A DNA stretch of 64,000 nucleotides, taken from contig NZ_CP055156.1 in NCBI RefSeq assembly GCF_014217805.1, forward strand, positions 3,292,585 to 3,356,584. Direction: 5' to 3'. The translations under genes and the position numbers were made by a program. Source of the stretch: Adhaeribacter swui (GTDB taxonomy: Bacteria; Bacteroidota; Bacteroidia; Cytophagales; Hymenobacteraceae). This document shows, in pieces, positions 28,000 to 37,323 of the stretch. The notes under the pieces were generated by a model. It was given only the letters and a program-made list of their open reading frames with translations. It was not told the DNA's origin and ran no database searches. How positions within the stretch are numbered: position 1 is the first letter of the stretch; each line of letters starts with the position of its first letter.

Positions 28000-28316
28000 G
28001 GCGTTTATAATTTTAGTTTAGGTTTTAATTACAATAGGTTTTATAAAAAAGAAGGCTGCCGCCACGGTATTTTTCCCGGAAGAATTAACAGAAAAGCACA
28101 TTTTTAAATAATGCCCAAATAGCCGTACATGGGCAGTTAAAATAACCCACGCGGCCAATAGCATACCCGTAAAGACATAAACAAGCCTTACGGTAGCGCA
28201 ATAGCTATAAAAAATTACTTCTCAGAAAAAATTCGGAAAACCGGGGTAAAGCAGTAATGGTAGCAAAAGAGAGTACTGTTTAAGCCACTCCCCAGCTAAA
28301 TTTCAGTGTAAGGTAG

Positions 28317-28450
28317 GGCCGGAAGCTTCCGGCCTCCGGCTTATATGTAAAAGTCTTTAGGAGCAGTATAAAAGAAAAGGCAATAACCGGTAAGCACATC
28401 ACTCAACGATACGTGATGCGACGCTGCAACAAAGCCCGAAACAGGCTTTG
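28317..28450. other. cluster of three hairpins in a 930-bp gene-free gap
   Basis: The gap 28000-28931 has no ORF I can support. Inside it are a perfect palindrome GGCCGGAAGCTTCCGGCC (28317-28334), a stem CATCAC / GTGATG (28397-28402 with 28413-28418), and a stem CAAAGCC / GGCTTTG (28430-28436 with 28444-28450). These could belong to a small RNA or the leader of a flanking operon; no known RNA family is recognised. Confidence 0.3.
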
Positions 28451-28931
28451 AAAAAGAAGTAAAAGATTTATTAGGTGGCAGCACGGTCTGTTTTTAAAAT
28501 TTCATTAATTTCAAATTAAAGCAATTTTCAACAAAAAAGCAACGTGCCGGCCAAGTTAAATTAAACACAAGCCGGCTTGTGCGCCCTTTTGCTACCTGCG
28601 GGCTGGGTTAAATGAATGTTTTTAAGTACAAGTAAATCAGCTAATTGTAGTTGTTTAGAGACAATGCTGTAAGGGTACAAGCCACCTCTGTATTAAGCAT
28701 TATTAGTTATAGAATAGAATAAAGCCACCAGAATACTTTATTTTTAAAAAATACTGGTTTTATGTGGGTTTTTACCTGGCCTTATTTTCCAGGTCTTTTA
28801 ATTTTATTCCTTTGGGAGCAAGAGCGTTTGTTAAATTAACAATCAGAAAGAATGATTTTATAAAATGATTTGCGTATATAAGCTACTCTTTCACCGGAAC
28901 AACTCTAATGTTCATGCTAAAAGCAAGTCTT

Positions 28932-29756
28932 ATGAAAACGTTTTTGGTACCCACCGATTTCTCTAAAAATGCGACCAACGCGCTCAATTATGCGGCCTCT
29001 TTAACGAGCCAACTCAACGGAAAATTACTGATTGTGCACGTTGTAAATTTTGTAATATTACCCGTGCGAAGCGGCAAACTGGTTAGCCTCACCGAAAAAA
29101 CAGACATCCACTACTACGCTCAACTAAATAAAATTGCCGATAAGCTGCGGCAAAAGAAAAACATTGATTGCGAAGTGGCCGTGATCGATCAGTCAAAACA
29201 CGGATCGTTTCAGGCGGGCTTAAATCAGTTTATTCTGGAACACGGGATAGACCTGGTAATTATGGGAACCAAAGGCGCTACCAATTTTCTGGATAAAATG
29301 GTTGGTACCAATACCTCCGAATTTATTAAAGAAGCTGTTTGCCCCGTGCTGGTAATTCCGGTTGATGCCCGCTTTACAACAATAAAACACCTGGCTTACC
29401 TGACAACTCCGGAAAAAGAAGAAGATACTTATTTGCAAAAACTTTTCGGCTTTAACCAATCTTTTTCCAGTCCGGTTTTTATTTCGGTTATTACAACCGG
29501 TCCGCCCCAAAATGGAGAAGAAGAAGCCAACCTGCACCATGTTTTTAAAGAATTTTCAATTTCAGATTACAGATTGGTACAGATTGCTGAGGAAGATATA
29601 GTAACGGGTATTCAAACGTTTGTAAAAGACAACCAGGTAGATCTGGTGGCGGTATCCGTACCGAAACAAGATTTTTTTGAAAATCTTTTTCAAAGTAACA
29701 TCGGTAAAGAGCTTGTTTATCAGCCTACTTTGCCTTTATTGGCCATGCCGCAATAA
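28932..29756 (+). CDS. universal stress protein (tandem Usp domains)
   Basis: The 274-residue protein starts best at ATG 28932 (MKTFLVPTDFSKNATNALNY); the frame is open 8 codons earlier. The first Usp domain (about 1-145) has the ATP-binding type motif MGTKGAT...GTNTSEFI followed by PVLVIPVD. The second half (about 150-274) keeps the fold pattern (VDLVAVSVPKQDFFENLFQS, LPLLAMPQ) but lacks the glycine-rich loop. It is cytoplasmic, a single gene, probably induced by stress. Confidence 0.9.
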   Translation: MKTFLVPTDFSKNATNALNYAASLTSQLNGKLLIVHVVNFVILPVRSGKLVSLTEKTDIHYYAQLNKIADKLRQKKNIDCEVAVIDQSKHGSFQAGLNQFILEHGIDLVIMGTKGATNFLDKMVGTNTSEFIKEAVCPVLVIPVDARFTTIKHLAYLTTPEKEEDTYLQKLFGFNQSFSSPVFISVITTGPPQNGEEEANLHHVFKEFSISDYRLVQIAEEDIVTGIQTFVKDNQVDLVAVSVPKQDFFENLFQSNIGKELVYQPTLPLLAMPQ

Positions 29757-29924
29757 GGGCCAATAAAGGCATAATCCTGAAATCGGCGACCGGAAAAATA
29801 AAAATTTTAAAAATCGGATTAAAACTTAAGCCGGAGTAGCTGGTTGTAAGGAAAGTTGTTTTTTTACAGTCAGGTAAAAAATACGGTGTATCTGGCGTTA
29901 CATTTTTAAAATAAATAAAATCGA

Positions 29925-31007
29925 ATGAAGCTAAAACTATCCCTACCCCTCTGGACCATAATAGCCCCTGTTTTTGCTTGGTTAGCTTACGCCGGAATTG
30001 CTATGGGGTGGGGTGATCTTTATACCGTAATACTGGCTAATGCTTTAATCGGTGGGGTTTTGGCGGCCGTTTACCACGCCGAAGTAGTGGCCCACCGCGT
30101 AGGCGAACCGTTTGGTACTTTGGTGTTAGCGATTGCGGTTACCTTTATTGAAGTTTCTTTGATTGTTTCGTTGATGTTGGCGGGTGGCCCGGAAGCCAGC
30201 GCCCTGGCCCGGGACACGGTATTTGCCGCCGTTATGATTCTGTTAACCGGCATAGTAGGTTTATGTTTGTTATCTGGCGGTGCCCGCTACCACGAACAAG
30301 CTTATGGGGTAAAAGGAGTAAGTGCCGCCCTGGTTACCCTAATTGCTATATTAACCCTTACCTTGGTTTTGCCTAATTATACCACGAGCATGGCCGGGCC
30401 GGTGTTTAATTATCTGCAGCAAATCTTTATTGGTATTGTTTCTTTAATTCTCTACGGCTCTTTTGTACTTGTGCAAACGGTTCGCCACCGCGACTTTTTT
30501 CTGCCGCCCAACGCTAAAAACGACGAAGACCTTCACGCGGCACCTCCAACCACCAAGGTAGCACTGCTGAGTCTGGCCTTTTTGCTAAGTTGTCTGGGAG
30601 CGGTAGTTTTATTGGCTAAAGCGCTGGCGCCCACCATCGAGGCCGGGGTGGTTCGTTTGGGGGCGCCCAACTCTTTTGTGGGGGTTATTATTGCCGGCCT
30701 GGTTTTACTACCCGAAGGTTTGGCCGCCTGGCGGGCCGCTAAAAATAACCGGTTGCAAACCAGTTTAAACCTGGCATTGGGCTCGGCCTTAGCCAGCATT
30801 GGATTAACTATTCCGGCCGTAGCGGTTATGTCTTCTTTCACGGGCTTACCCATTACCCTGGGCATCGATGTAAAATCGATTGTTTTATTATTTCTCTCGT
30901 TGTTTACTATCATGATACCGCTTTCTACCGGCCGCACCAATATCCTTCACGGTATCGTACTTTTAGTAATATTTGCCGTTTACCTGTTTACCTCTATTGT
31001 GCCGTAA
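29925..31007 (+). CDS. chaA: ChaA-type Ca2+(Na+,K+)/H+ antiporter
   Basis: This 360-residue cation/H+ exchanger has about 11 membrane segments. The two alpha-repeat signatures are AHRVGEPFGTLVLAIAVTFI followed by EVSLIVSL, and LLPEGLAAWRAAKNN followed by LNLALGSALASIGLTIPAVA. The C-terminal STGRTNILHGIVLL matches E. coli ChaA closely. It has a single acidic region between the halves (NDEDLHA). It probably exports calcium or monovalent cations at alkaline pH. Single gene; the next gene is convergent, 66 bp away. Confidence 0.9.
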   Translation: MKLKLSLPLWTIIAPVFAWLAYAGIAMGWGDLYTVILANALIGGVLAAVYHAEVVAHRVGEPFGTLVLAIAVTFIEVSLIVSLMLAGGPEASALARDTVFAAVMILLTGIVGLCLLSGGARYHEQAYGVKGVSAALVTLIAILTLTLVLPNYTTSMAGPVFNYLQQIFIGIVSLILYGSFVLVQTVRHRDFFLPPNAKNDEDLHAAPPTTKVALLSLAFLLSCLGAVVLLAKALAPTIEAGVVRLGAPNSFVGVIIAGLVLLPEGLAAWRAAKNNRLQTSLNLALGSALASIGLTIPAVAVMSSFTGLPITLGIDVKSIVLLFLSLFTIMIPLSTGRTNILHGIVLLVIFAVYLFTSIVP

Positions 31008-31073
31008 CTTGTATTTTAGGGTTTTAGCCAGGCAGTATGGCTGGCTATTTTAAGTAAATCAAGTTTAAGAATA

Positions 31074-32213
31074 TTACTTGCCTAACACCAGGTCCGCTAT
31101 ACCATTTGATATTTTTAGTACTTGAGAAGTATTATCGCTGGTGGTACAATTGGCAAGAACAATAATGGTAACATCTGGCGCCACATAACGGATCAGGTTA
31201 GTGGCATAACCGGGCCTGTTACCCCCGTGCCAGAGGTAGTTGCCATACTTATTCTGGCCTACTCCCATGCCGTAACCATAATGCTGCACCCCCGTGGCAA
31301 CATACATGCCCGAAGAAGGATCTATGGCTACCTGGGCCGCCAGCATCTGCTGTTGGGTGGCTGGGCTAAGTAATTGGTTCTTTTTCAAGGCCCGATCCCA
31401 CTTTAACAAATCAGCCGTGGTAGAATGCACGCCACCATCGCCTTGAATGCCCGCCTGGGGAATCACAAAATTATAGGTTAGTAAACTATCCGGCGGAACA
31501 TATCTTTTTCGCCGGTCAGAATACACGTATCCGGTGGCATAATTGGAGAACTGCTCGCCGGTTTGCTTAGACAGGTATACCCGGGAATGCGCCATCTTTA
31601 AAGGCCGGAAAATATACTTGGTTAAATAGTCAGAAAAGGTTTGTCCGGTTACTTGTTCCAGGATGGATGCCAATAAAACATAGCCCGTGTTGGAGTATTT
31701 CCATTGCTCACCCGGTTTAAAGTAAGCGACTGGTCTTGATTCGGCTAAAAAGTTAATCACCTCCTTGTTAGAGGCTGCTTTAGCAGCAGACCAATTTTTC
31801 AGCATATCCATGTAATCGGGTAAGCCGGCAGTGTGCGTTAGTAAATGCTGCAGCGTAACCCGGGAGTAAGGCAGTTGGGGAAAAAACTTTCTTAAGGTAT
31901 CGCTTAGTTTTAGCTGATTCTTTTCCACTAATAACAAAATGCCCATGGCCGTAAATGGCTTAGAGAGCGAAGCTAATTCAAAAACAGATTGATTGTCCAG
32001 AACTTCTTTCGTGTTGTAATTTCGGTAACCAAAAGCTTTTTGGTAGATGATCTTTCCGGACTGGGCTACCAGCACGTTACCGTTAAATTTTTCGCTGGCC
32101 ACTTGGGCTTGCATGAAGCTATCCAACTTTCCCGCCAGATAGCTTTGCGCGGTGGTTAGCAGCGGTAGCCAAAAAAAGAATAGTCCAAAAAGCAGTAACA
32201 GCGCTTTATTCAT
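31074..32213 (-). CDS. exported serine hydrolase (beta-lactamase class C / AmpH-like family)
   Basis: The 379-residue protein has a signal peptide (LLLLFGLFFFWLPLLTTAQS). Penicillin-binding-type motifs are present: SXXK in LASLSKPFTAMG, the YSN in WKYSNTGYVLLASIL, and HGG in LWHGGNRPGYATNL in place of KTG. This family contains esterases, D-aminopeptidases and cell-wall peptidases, and the substrate here is not determined. An exported companion gene lies 149 bp upstream on the same strand. Confidence 0.9.
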   Translation of the reverse strand: MNKALLLLFGLFFFWLPLLTTAQSYLAGKLDSFMQAQVASEKFNGNVLVAQSGKIIYQKAFGYRNYNTKEVLDNQSVFELASLSKPFTAMGILLLVEKNQLKLSDTLRKFFPQLPYSRVTLQHLLTHTAGLPDYMDMLKNWSAAKAASNKEVINFLAESRPVAYFKPGEQWKYSNTGYVLLASILEQVTGQTFSDYLTKYIFRPLKMAHSRVYLSKQTGEQFSNYATGYVYSDRRKRYVPPDSLLTYNFVIPQAGIQGDGGVHSTTADLLKWDRALKKNQLLSPATQQQMLAAQVAIDPSSGMYVATGVQHYGYGMGVGQNKYGNYLWHGGNRPGYATNLIRYVAPDVTIIVLANCTTSDNTSQVLKISNGIADLVLGK

Positions 32214-32362
32214 GAGGCATGAGTTAAAGAGAGATTTTTAAAAAAAGCCATCTTGGTTCTGTTATTCTATACGCTGGAGGAATAAGAAAACGAAGACGGC
32301 TTTTATTTCCTGGATACTTTCGTAGCGAAACTAGATTCTCCTGCCAATGGGCTTCCGGGAGT

Positions 32363-33100
32363 TTACTCCTGCATACCAAAGTTGGTAATTTTGCCGGCTG
32401 TATTTAAGGTAAAGTTCATTTGAAAGGGGATACCTTGCTTTTTGCTTTTAAAAGTAGCAGTGCCCGTTTCCGGATTAATGGGTTTGGTAGGGTCCAAGGT
32501 AATGCCACCCGTATTCTGGTACATTTCTTTGGCTTTGGCAATTAAACCTTCCATGGTTGCAGCCGAGAGTAAACTTTCATCCAGGTAGGTTTTCATAAAG
32601 TTTTGGATCTGATCGGTCGCGTTGGTGTTAATGGCTTCCTGGAAAGCCAGGAATATTTTTTGGTATGCCAGATTTAAACGCGTTGTTTCTGCGGCAGTTC
32701 GTTGCTTTTCGCTGTTACCAGGATTTGATCTGATCCAGATATCTCTTTTAAAAGCCGTAACCTGGTGAATAGTACCGCCGGCATCCCGGGCAAAATCCAA
32801 AGTAAAATCCGGATGCTCTTCGGCTACAAAACTTAAGCCGGCATTTTGCTTAAAGTTAATCTCCCGATTGCTCCACATTTCTTTTAAGGTTAAGCCATTA
32901 GCAGCCGGGCTGATCTGCAAGGCCAGATCTTGTTTACCTAGTAACTGGTACGTGCCGGCAAACTGTTTCAGATCCGTCGTGTTTTGGTTGGTACTTTGAG
33001 CCATCAAGCGGTTTGGAGTAAATAACAGTACCAAGATAATGGCCAGCGTAAAGGAGAAAGCGTAGTTTAATTGGATGCGTAAAGAAGAGGAGCTTTTCAT
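32363..33100 (-). CDS. exported hypothetical protein, companion of the serine hydrolase
   Basis: A 245-residue protein with a signal peptide (FTLAIILVLLFTPNRLMAQS). Residues about 40-125 (LKQFAGTYQLLGKQDLALQI) resemble the beta-barrel domain often appended to serine hydrolases (DUF3471-like). Residues about 140-245 resemble a DUF3887/NTF2-like fold. Placement directly upstream of the hydrolase suggests a split version of a fused hydrolase-accessory protein. I am not certain of the family names. Confidence 0.72.
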   Translation of the reverse strand: MKSSSSLRIQLNYAFSFTLAIILVLLFTPNRLMAQSTNQNTTDLKQFAGTYQLLGKQDLALQISPAANGLTLKEMWSNREINFKQNAGLSFVAEEHPDFTLDFARDAGGTIHQVTAFKRDIWIRSNPGNSEKQRTAAETTRLNLAYQKIFLAFQEAINTNATDQIQNFMKTYLDESLLSAATMEGLIAKAKEMYQNTGGITLDPTKPINPETGTATFKSKKQGIPFQMNFTLNTAGKITNFGMQE

Positions 33101-33599
33101 AGTAAAAAATTTATGGTTTATAGTTTAAGGTGGCGAGCTAGAAGGGGTCAGGCGCACTGGAAAGGAGCCTCGGTAGCAGCAAGTTTCATAACCACGAACT
33201 TAGCGGCGAAGTTGATCCTACTTTTCCTGGTTTCAGCAATGAGTGTCAGTTCTTTTCCTGCGCGATTTAATAAAAAGCAGATCAAGTATACTTCTTAGTC
33301 AGATAGCGAGGTTAAAACATAGGCCCCGGTTTCCGGCAAAAAATGTGCCGCCTGCAATTAGGGGTCAACGGAATAAAGCAGAATAATTTGTTGCAAAAAG
33401 AGTGGAAGTAGTTTCGCATGGTATCCGCAGGTTTTTCTTTTACAGATGCACCATCTGCTAGATTCCATAAATTATTTAAGCTGTTATTAAAATTATTTTC
33501 TTATAAGTAAAATTATTAGAGCTACTATAAAGAAGGATTGTCGAAGAAATTTGCGCTGGTATGCTGACCATCCAACAATTTACCCAGTAATACCAGGTT

Positions 33600-34045
33600 T
33601 CAGTATCCAACTTACAAGAAAGGAATCGCTGATACTAGAGAACCAGGCTGTTAAGATATTATCCACCAAGACCATCTTTTCTGATGAAGCCACCGTTGAA
33701 TAGTTAAAGCAACAATTAACCGAAGCCCAAGCGCAGCTAGCTCAAGGCGAGCTTATTATCAGCAGTTATAGCAACAAGAATAAAAGATCGTGAATTAGAC
33801 GGTTATTTTGGCGCAAGTAGTAAAGTTGCGGGAGCAATTACCCGGTGTAGGTAGGTACGGGAAAACTCCATCACCTGCTAATTGACTTCTTAGCTTAACA
33901 TCAGCTCAAACAGAAGCGGTATAAGCTTTATGTTTTACTACGGAGCCATCATTTGTTACGCACTAAGCGGCAGAAGTGGGCAAAAACAACGAATTCCCAA
34001 TACCTTTTTTATACAAGTATGCTAACTTGATAAATTAAATAGAAT
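33600..34045 (+). pseudogene. decayed IS3-family transposase (orfA/orfB remnants)
   Basis: Broken frames read as IS3-type transposase. About 33632-33780 gives LENQAVKILSTKTIFSDEAT, a stop, then LKQQLTEAQAQLAQGELIIS, like the orfA coiled coil. About 33825-34035 gives LREQLPGVG, then HHLLIDFLA, a stop, HQLKQKRYKLYVLLRSHHLL, KRQKWAKTTNSQ and, after a shift, KYANLIN, like the orfB HTH region. Stops and frameshifts are frequent and the catalytic DDE part is absent. It occupies the 33101-34186 gap, whose remainder shows no gene. Confidence 0.6.
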
Positions 34046-34186
34046 TTTTTATCGCTTAACCTGTAAAGCTATTTTACAAAGCTACCAGGTTTTCCATGCT
34101 TATGGTTTCACAATGATCCGTCCCCATGGGCAGGAAAGAGCTAAGTTTTTTAGGAAAGATTGCTTTTCTTAAATTTAAAAACTGCA

Positions 34187-35527
34187 TTATTCCAGCACAT
34201 ACTCTTGGATTTTTCGGTATAAAGTGGTTATACCAATATTAAGTAAGCGAGCAGATTCCGTTTTATTCCCTTTGGTATAATGTAAAACTTTCTGAATATG
34301 GTGTTTTTCTACAGTAGCTAAGTCAAATAGTGTTTTTTCGGGGGGGGAAGTTGCAAAACGTATTTCAAAGGGTAGCTGCTCAACTGTTAATTCAGGTGGG
34401 TCCGCTAGAATAACTGCTCTTTCTATTACATTTTTTAATTCCCGGATATTCCCTTTCCAAGCATGTTCCTGGAGCAAATCCCGAAAGTTTTTATCAATAC
34501 CTGTTATTTTCTTGTTTAGTTTATTTGCGTAAACTGACAAATAGTAGTTGGCTAATAAATCAATGTCTTTCTTTCGTTCCCGAAGAGGTGGCAAAGTAAT
34601 TTGAAAAACAGAAAGGCGGTAATACAAATCTAATCGAAAATGATTTTTTTCACTTTCCTGTTGTAAGTTCCGGTTGGTGGCGGCTATTATCCGCACATTA
34701 ATGGTAGTGGGTTTGTTATCACCTAATTTTATAAAAGTACCAGTTTCGAGTACCCGCAGCAACTTGGCTTGTAACTCCAAATTCATTTCGCCGATTTCAT
34801 CCAGGAAAATAGTGCCTTCATGAGCTTCTTCAAAAAGACCGGCTTTGTTTTTTATTGCTCCGGTAAAAGCACCGGCTTTATGACCAAACAATTCACTTTC
34901 TAATAAGTCCTTAGGAAAGGCACTGCAATTAACCGCTACAAATGGCTTCTGTTTACGAGTTCCCTCGTTATGGATAGCTTGAGCAATTACTTCTTTACCT
35001 GTTCCGGTTTCACCTAATAAAAGAACAGTAGTATTGGTTTGGGCTACTCGGGTAGCCAGCTCGATGACCGTGCGGAAAGCAGGGGCACTACCTATAATAT
35101 TTTGAAAGCTGTACTTTTGTTCGACTTGCTTTTCTAACTGCGCAATCCGGTGTTGTAAGCGGGATTTTTCCATAGCCCGGCTTAGGAGTGGTATAATTCG
35201 GTCGTTATCGTCTCCCTTAATAAGGTAATCAAAGGCGCCGTTTTTGATCGCCATTACGCCATCCTGAATAGTACCGTAGGCCGTTAATACCACAATCTCA
35301 GTCCAGGGGTATTTCTTTTTTATTTGAGCAGTAAGTTCTATACCATTAATATCCGGCAATTTTACATCGCTTATAATGATATCAATGTTTTCTTTCTCTA
35401 ATAAATTTAATCCTGCTTTCGCATTAGGTGCCTCCCATACTTTGTACCCTTCTAAGTTGATTATGCGCGCGAGTAGCCCCCGTAGTTTTTCTTCATCATC
35501 AATAATTAATATATTCCCATTCGTCAT
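34187..35527 (-). CDS. sigma-54-dependent response regulator (NtrC type), kdp-linked
   Basis: The 446-residue protein has a receiver domain (1-120, phospho-acceptor Asp54 in IISDVKLPD). An AAA+ ATPase follows (about 145-370: Walker A GETGTGKE, the sigma-54 contact loop GAFTGA, Walker B TIFLDEIGEM, then IIAATNRNL). The C-terminus is a Fis-type HTH (ESARLLNIGITTLYRKI). It sits 38 bp downstream of the histidine kinase in the kdp operon and takes the place of KdpE, which is normally an OmpR-type regulator. It should activate sigma-54 promoters; a matching site precedes kdpF. Confidence 0.95.
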   Translation of the reverse strand: MTNGNILIIDDEEKLRGLLARIINLEGYKVWEAPNAKAGLNLLEKENIDIIISDVKLPDINGIELTAQIKKKYPWTEIVVLTAYGTIQDGVMAIKNGAFDYLIKGDDNDRIIPLLSRAMEKSRLQHRIAQLEKQVEQKYSFQNIIGSAPAFRTVIELATRVAQTNTTVLLLGETGTGKEVIAQAIHNEGTRKQKPFVAVNCSAFPKDLLESELFGHKAGAFTGAIKNKAGLFEEAHEGTIFLDEIGEMNLELQAKLLRVLETGTFIKLGDNKPTTINVRIIAATNRNLQQESEKNHFRLDLYYRLSVFQITLPPLRERKKDIDLLANYYLSVYANKLNKKITGIDKNFRDLLQEHAWKGNIRELKNVIERAVILADPPELTVEQLPFEIRFATSPPEKTLFDLATVEKHHIQKVLHYTKGNKTESARLLNIGITTLYRKIQEYVLE

Positions 35528-35565
35528 AACGGCATTGCTTGTAGTGCAATGTTACTATTATTTAG

Positions 35566-37323
35566 TTAAACTACTGGCAAACTAAAGCTAAAAGAAGAAC
35601 CTTCACCCAGTTCACTTTCCACCCAAATAGAACCGCCCTGAGCCGTTATAAATTCTTTAGAAATAGCTAATCCCAAACCGGTACCGCCTTTAATAGACTC
35701 AGCATCGGGTACCTGAAAAAATTTATCGAAAATGCGGTCTTTGTAGCGGGCATCGATGCCCCGGCCAAAATCCCGCACCGAAAAACGCACAAACCGGTTG
35801 TTCGAGGAGGTAACGGACCCGGCACTAATAACAATACGGGCTTGTTCCGGACTGTACCGGATGGCGTTTGATAAAAAGTTTACCAGCACCCAGGCTGTTT
35901 TTTCTAAATCGCAGTTTACCGGCGGCAATTCGTTGGGCAGATTGGTTTCCAGTTTTAAATGTTTTTGCTCGGCCTGAAATAAAATGGCTTGTGTAGCGTA
36001 ATTAATGATTTCGGTAGGTTGGGTTTCCCGGTAATGTAGTTGAATATTGCCGGTTTCTACCTGGGCTAAATTTAACAGCTCGCCGGTAATACGCAGCAAG
36101 CGGTTGCTGTCTTCGGCAATGTGCTCCATTAGTTTTTGCTGCTCCTGGTTTACAGCGCCAATACGGTGGTCGCGCAGCAGTTTTAAACTCATTTTAATGG
36201 AAGCAATGGGGGTTTTGAGCTCGTGTGAAATAGTGGCAATAAAGTTGGTTTTAGCCAGGTCGAGTTCCCGGAACTGAGTAATGTTTTTTAAAATAATTAC
36301 CCGGCCGATCAGCTTTTCTTCTTCGTTGGCGGTACCGGGTGATTTAATCTGAATTACATCTTTGGTGAAGTAACTTTCTTTGCCTTCGTTAAAAATCTGC
36401 AACGGAACTGATTCATTTACGGCCAGCAGGTGCCGCAGTAAATCGTTTTGTAGGGCTACATCGGGCGCGTATTTATTAATTAAATCTGCTTCGGTTAAGC
36501 CCAGCAGTAAAGTAGCTTCGTTGTTGGCAAACAAGATAATTTGTTTTTCATCCAGCCCGATAATCGCATCCGACATGTTGTTGATAATGGTTTCGATGCG
36601 CCGTTTTTCAAAAATAATGCGGGCCAGGTTGCTGTGTTCGTACTCGTCGAGTTTGCGGGCCATTTGGTTAAAGGCGTCGGCTAATTCACCAAACTCATCC
36701 TGGGCTTTAAAGTGCAGGCGCTGCTCGTAATTACGATTGGCAATTTGCTTAATACTGGCGGTTAGCTCGCGAATAGGATTGGCAATGTAACCCGGGAAAT
36801 TTAAAATAAAAGTAAGCGTTACCAGAATACTGAAGGTGCCAATAATTACCAGGTACATGATCACCTGGTCGGCGGTTTGCTGGGCTACCTGATTTTTGCG
36901 AACAATGGCCCGCATATTTAAATCCGTAAGCCGGAATATATCTTGCCGGATAGCCGCCATTATTTTGTTAGTAGCAGCCAAGTCTTGCTTTGGCCCGGCT
37001 GTTTGCCTGAAAAGATCAAAGTTTTCTTTAATGGCAATGGTAATGGCTTGCTCGCCCGGTTCAGTTAAATTATTTAGCTGGTTCTGTAAATTTTTTTTAA
37101 AAATTTTAATCGCGGCGGCATAAGCTAAGGAGTCTTCCGGTAAAAACTGGTCGGTGGCTTGGAGCATGTTTTTGCCGTATTCCAGCGATTCGTAATTATC
37201 TTTTAAAACTTCGCCGGCTTCTTTGGCCAGGCGGTTGGCATAATAAGCCCCTAAGCCGGCCAATAACAAGATTACCGCAAACAAAAAACCCAGGCCCCAC
37301 GAGAGTTTGGTTTTAATTTTCAT
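35566..37323 (-). CDS. membrane sensor histidine kinase, kdp-linked
   Basis: This 585-residue protein has two membrane helices (about 8-28 and 153-175) around a periplasmic helical sensor. HAMP follows (about 175-228), then PAS (about 237-345), HisKA with the phospho-His in FIATISHELKTPIASIK, and HATPase_c with LVNFLSNAIRYSPE, DFGRGI and GGTGLGLAIS. Its ATG overlaps the stop of the short KdpD gene (TGATG), so the two are translationally coupled. It probably supplies the kinase activity missing from that KdpD. Confidence 0.94.
   Translation of the reverse strand: MKIKTKLSWGLGFLFAVILLLAGLGAYYANRLAKEAGEVLKDNYESLEYGKNMLQATDQFLPEDSLAYAAAIKIFKKNLQNQLNNLTEPGEQAITIAIKENFDLFRQTAGPKQDLAATNKIMAAIRQDIFRLTDLNMRAIVRKNQVAQQTADQVIMYLVIIGTFSILVTLTFILNFPGYIANPIRELTASIKQIANRNYEQRLHFKAQDEFGELADAFNQMARKLDEYEHSNLARIIFEKRRIETIINNMSDAIIGLDEKQIILFANNEATLLLGLTEADLINKYAPDVALQNDLLRHLLAVNESVPLQIFNEGKESYFTKDVIQIKSPGTANEEEKLIGRVIILKNITQFRELDLAKTNFIATISHELKTPIASIKMSLKLLRDHRIGAVNQEQQKLMEHIAEDSNRLLRITGELLNLAQVETGNIQLHYRETQPTEIINYATQAILFQAEQKHLKLETNLPNELPPVNCDLEKTAWVLVNFLSNAIRYSPEQARIVISAGSVTSSNNRFVRFSVRDFGRGIDARYKDRIFDKFFQVPDAESIKGGTGLGLAISKEFITAQGGSIWVESELGEGSSFSFSLPVV

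Noticed and set aside
33113-33298. 61-codon plus-strand ORF upstream of the exported companion of the serine hydrolase
   Set aside because: Composition is unlike protein here (Arg-rich, then hydrophobic), it lies in the promoter region of the divergent gene, and nothing supports translation.
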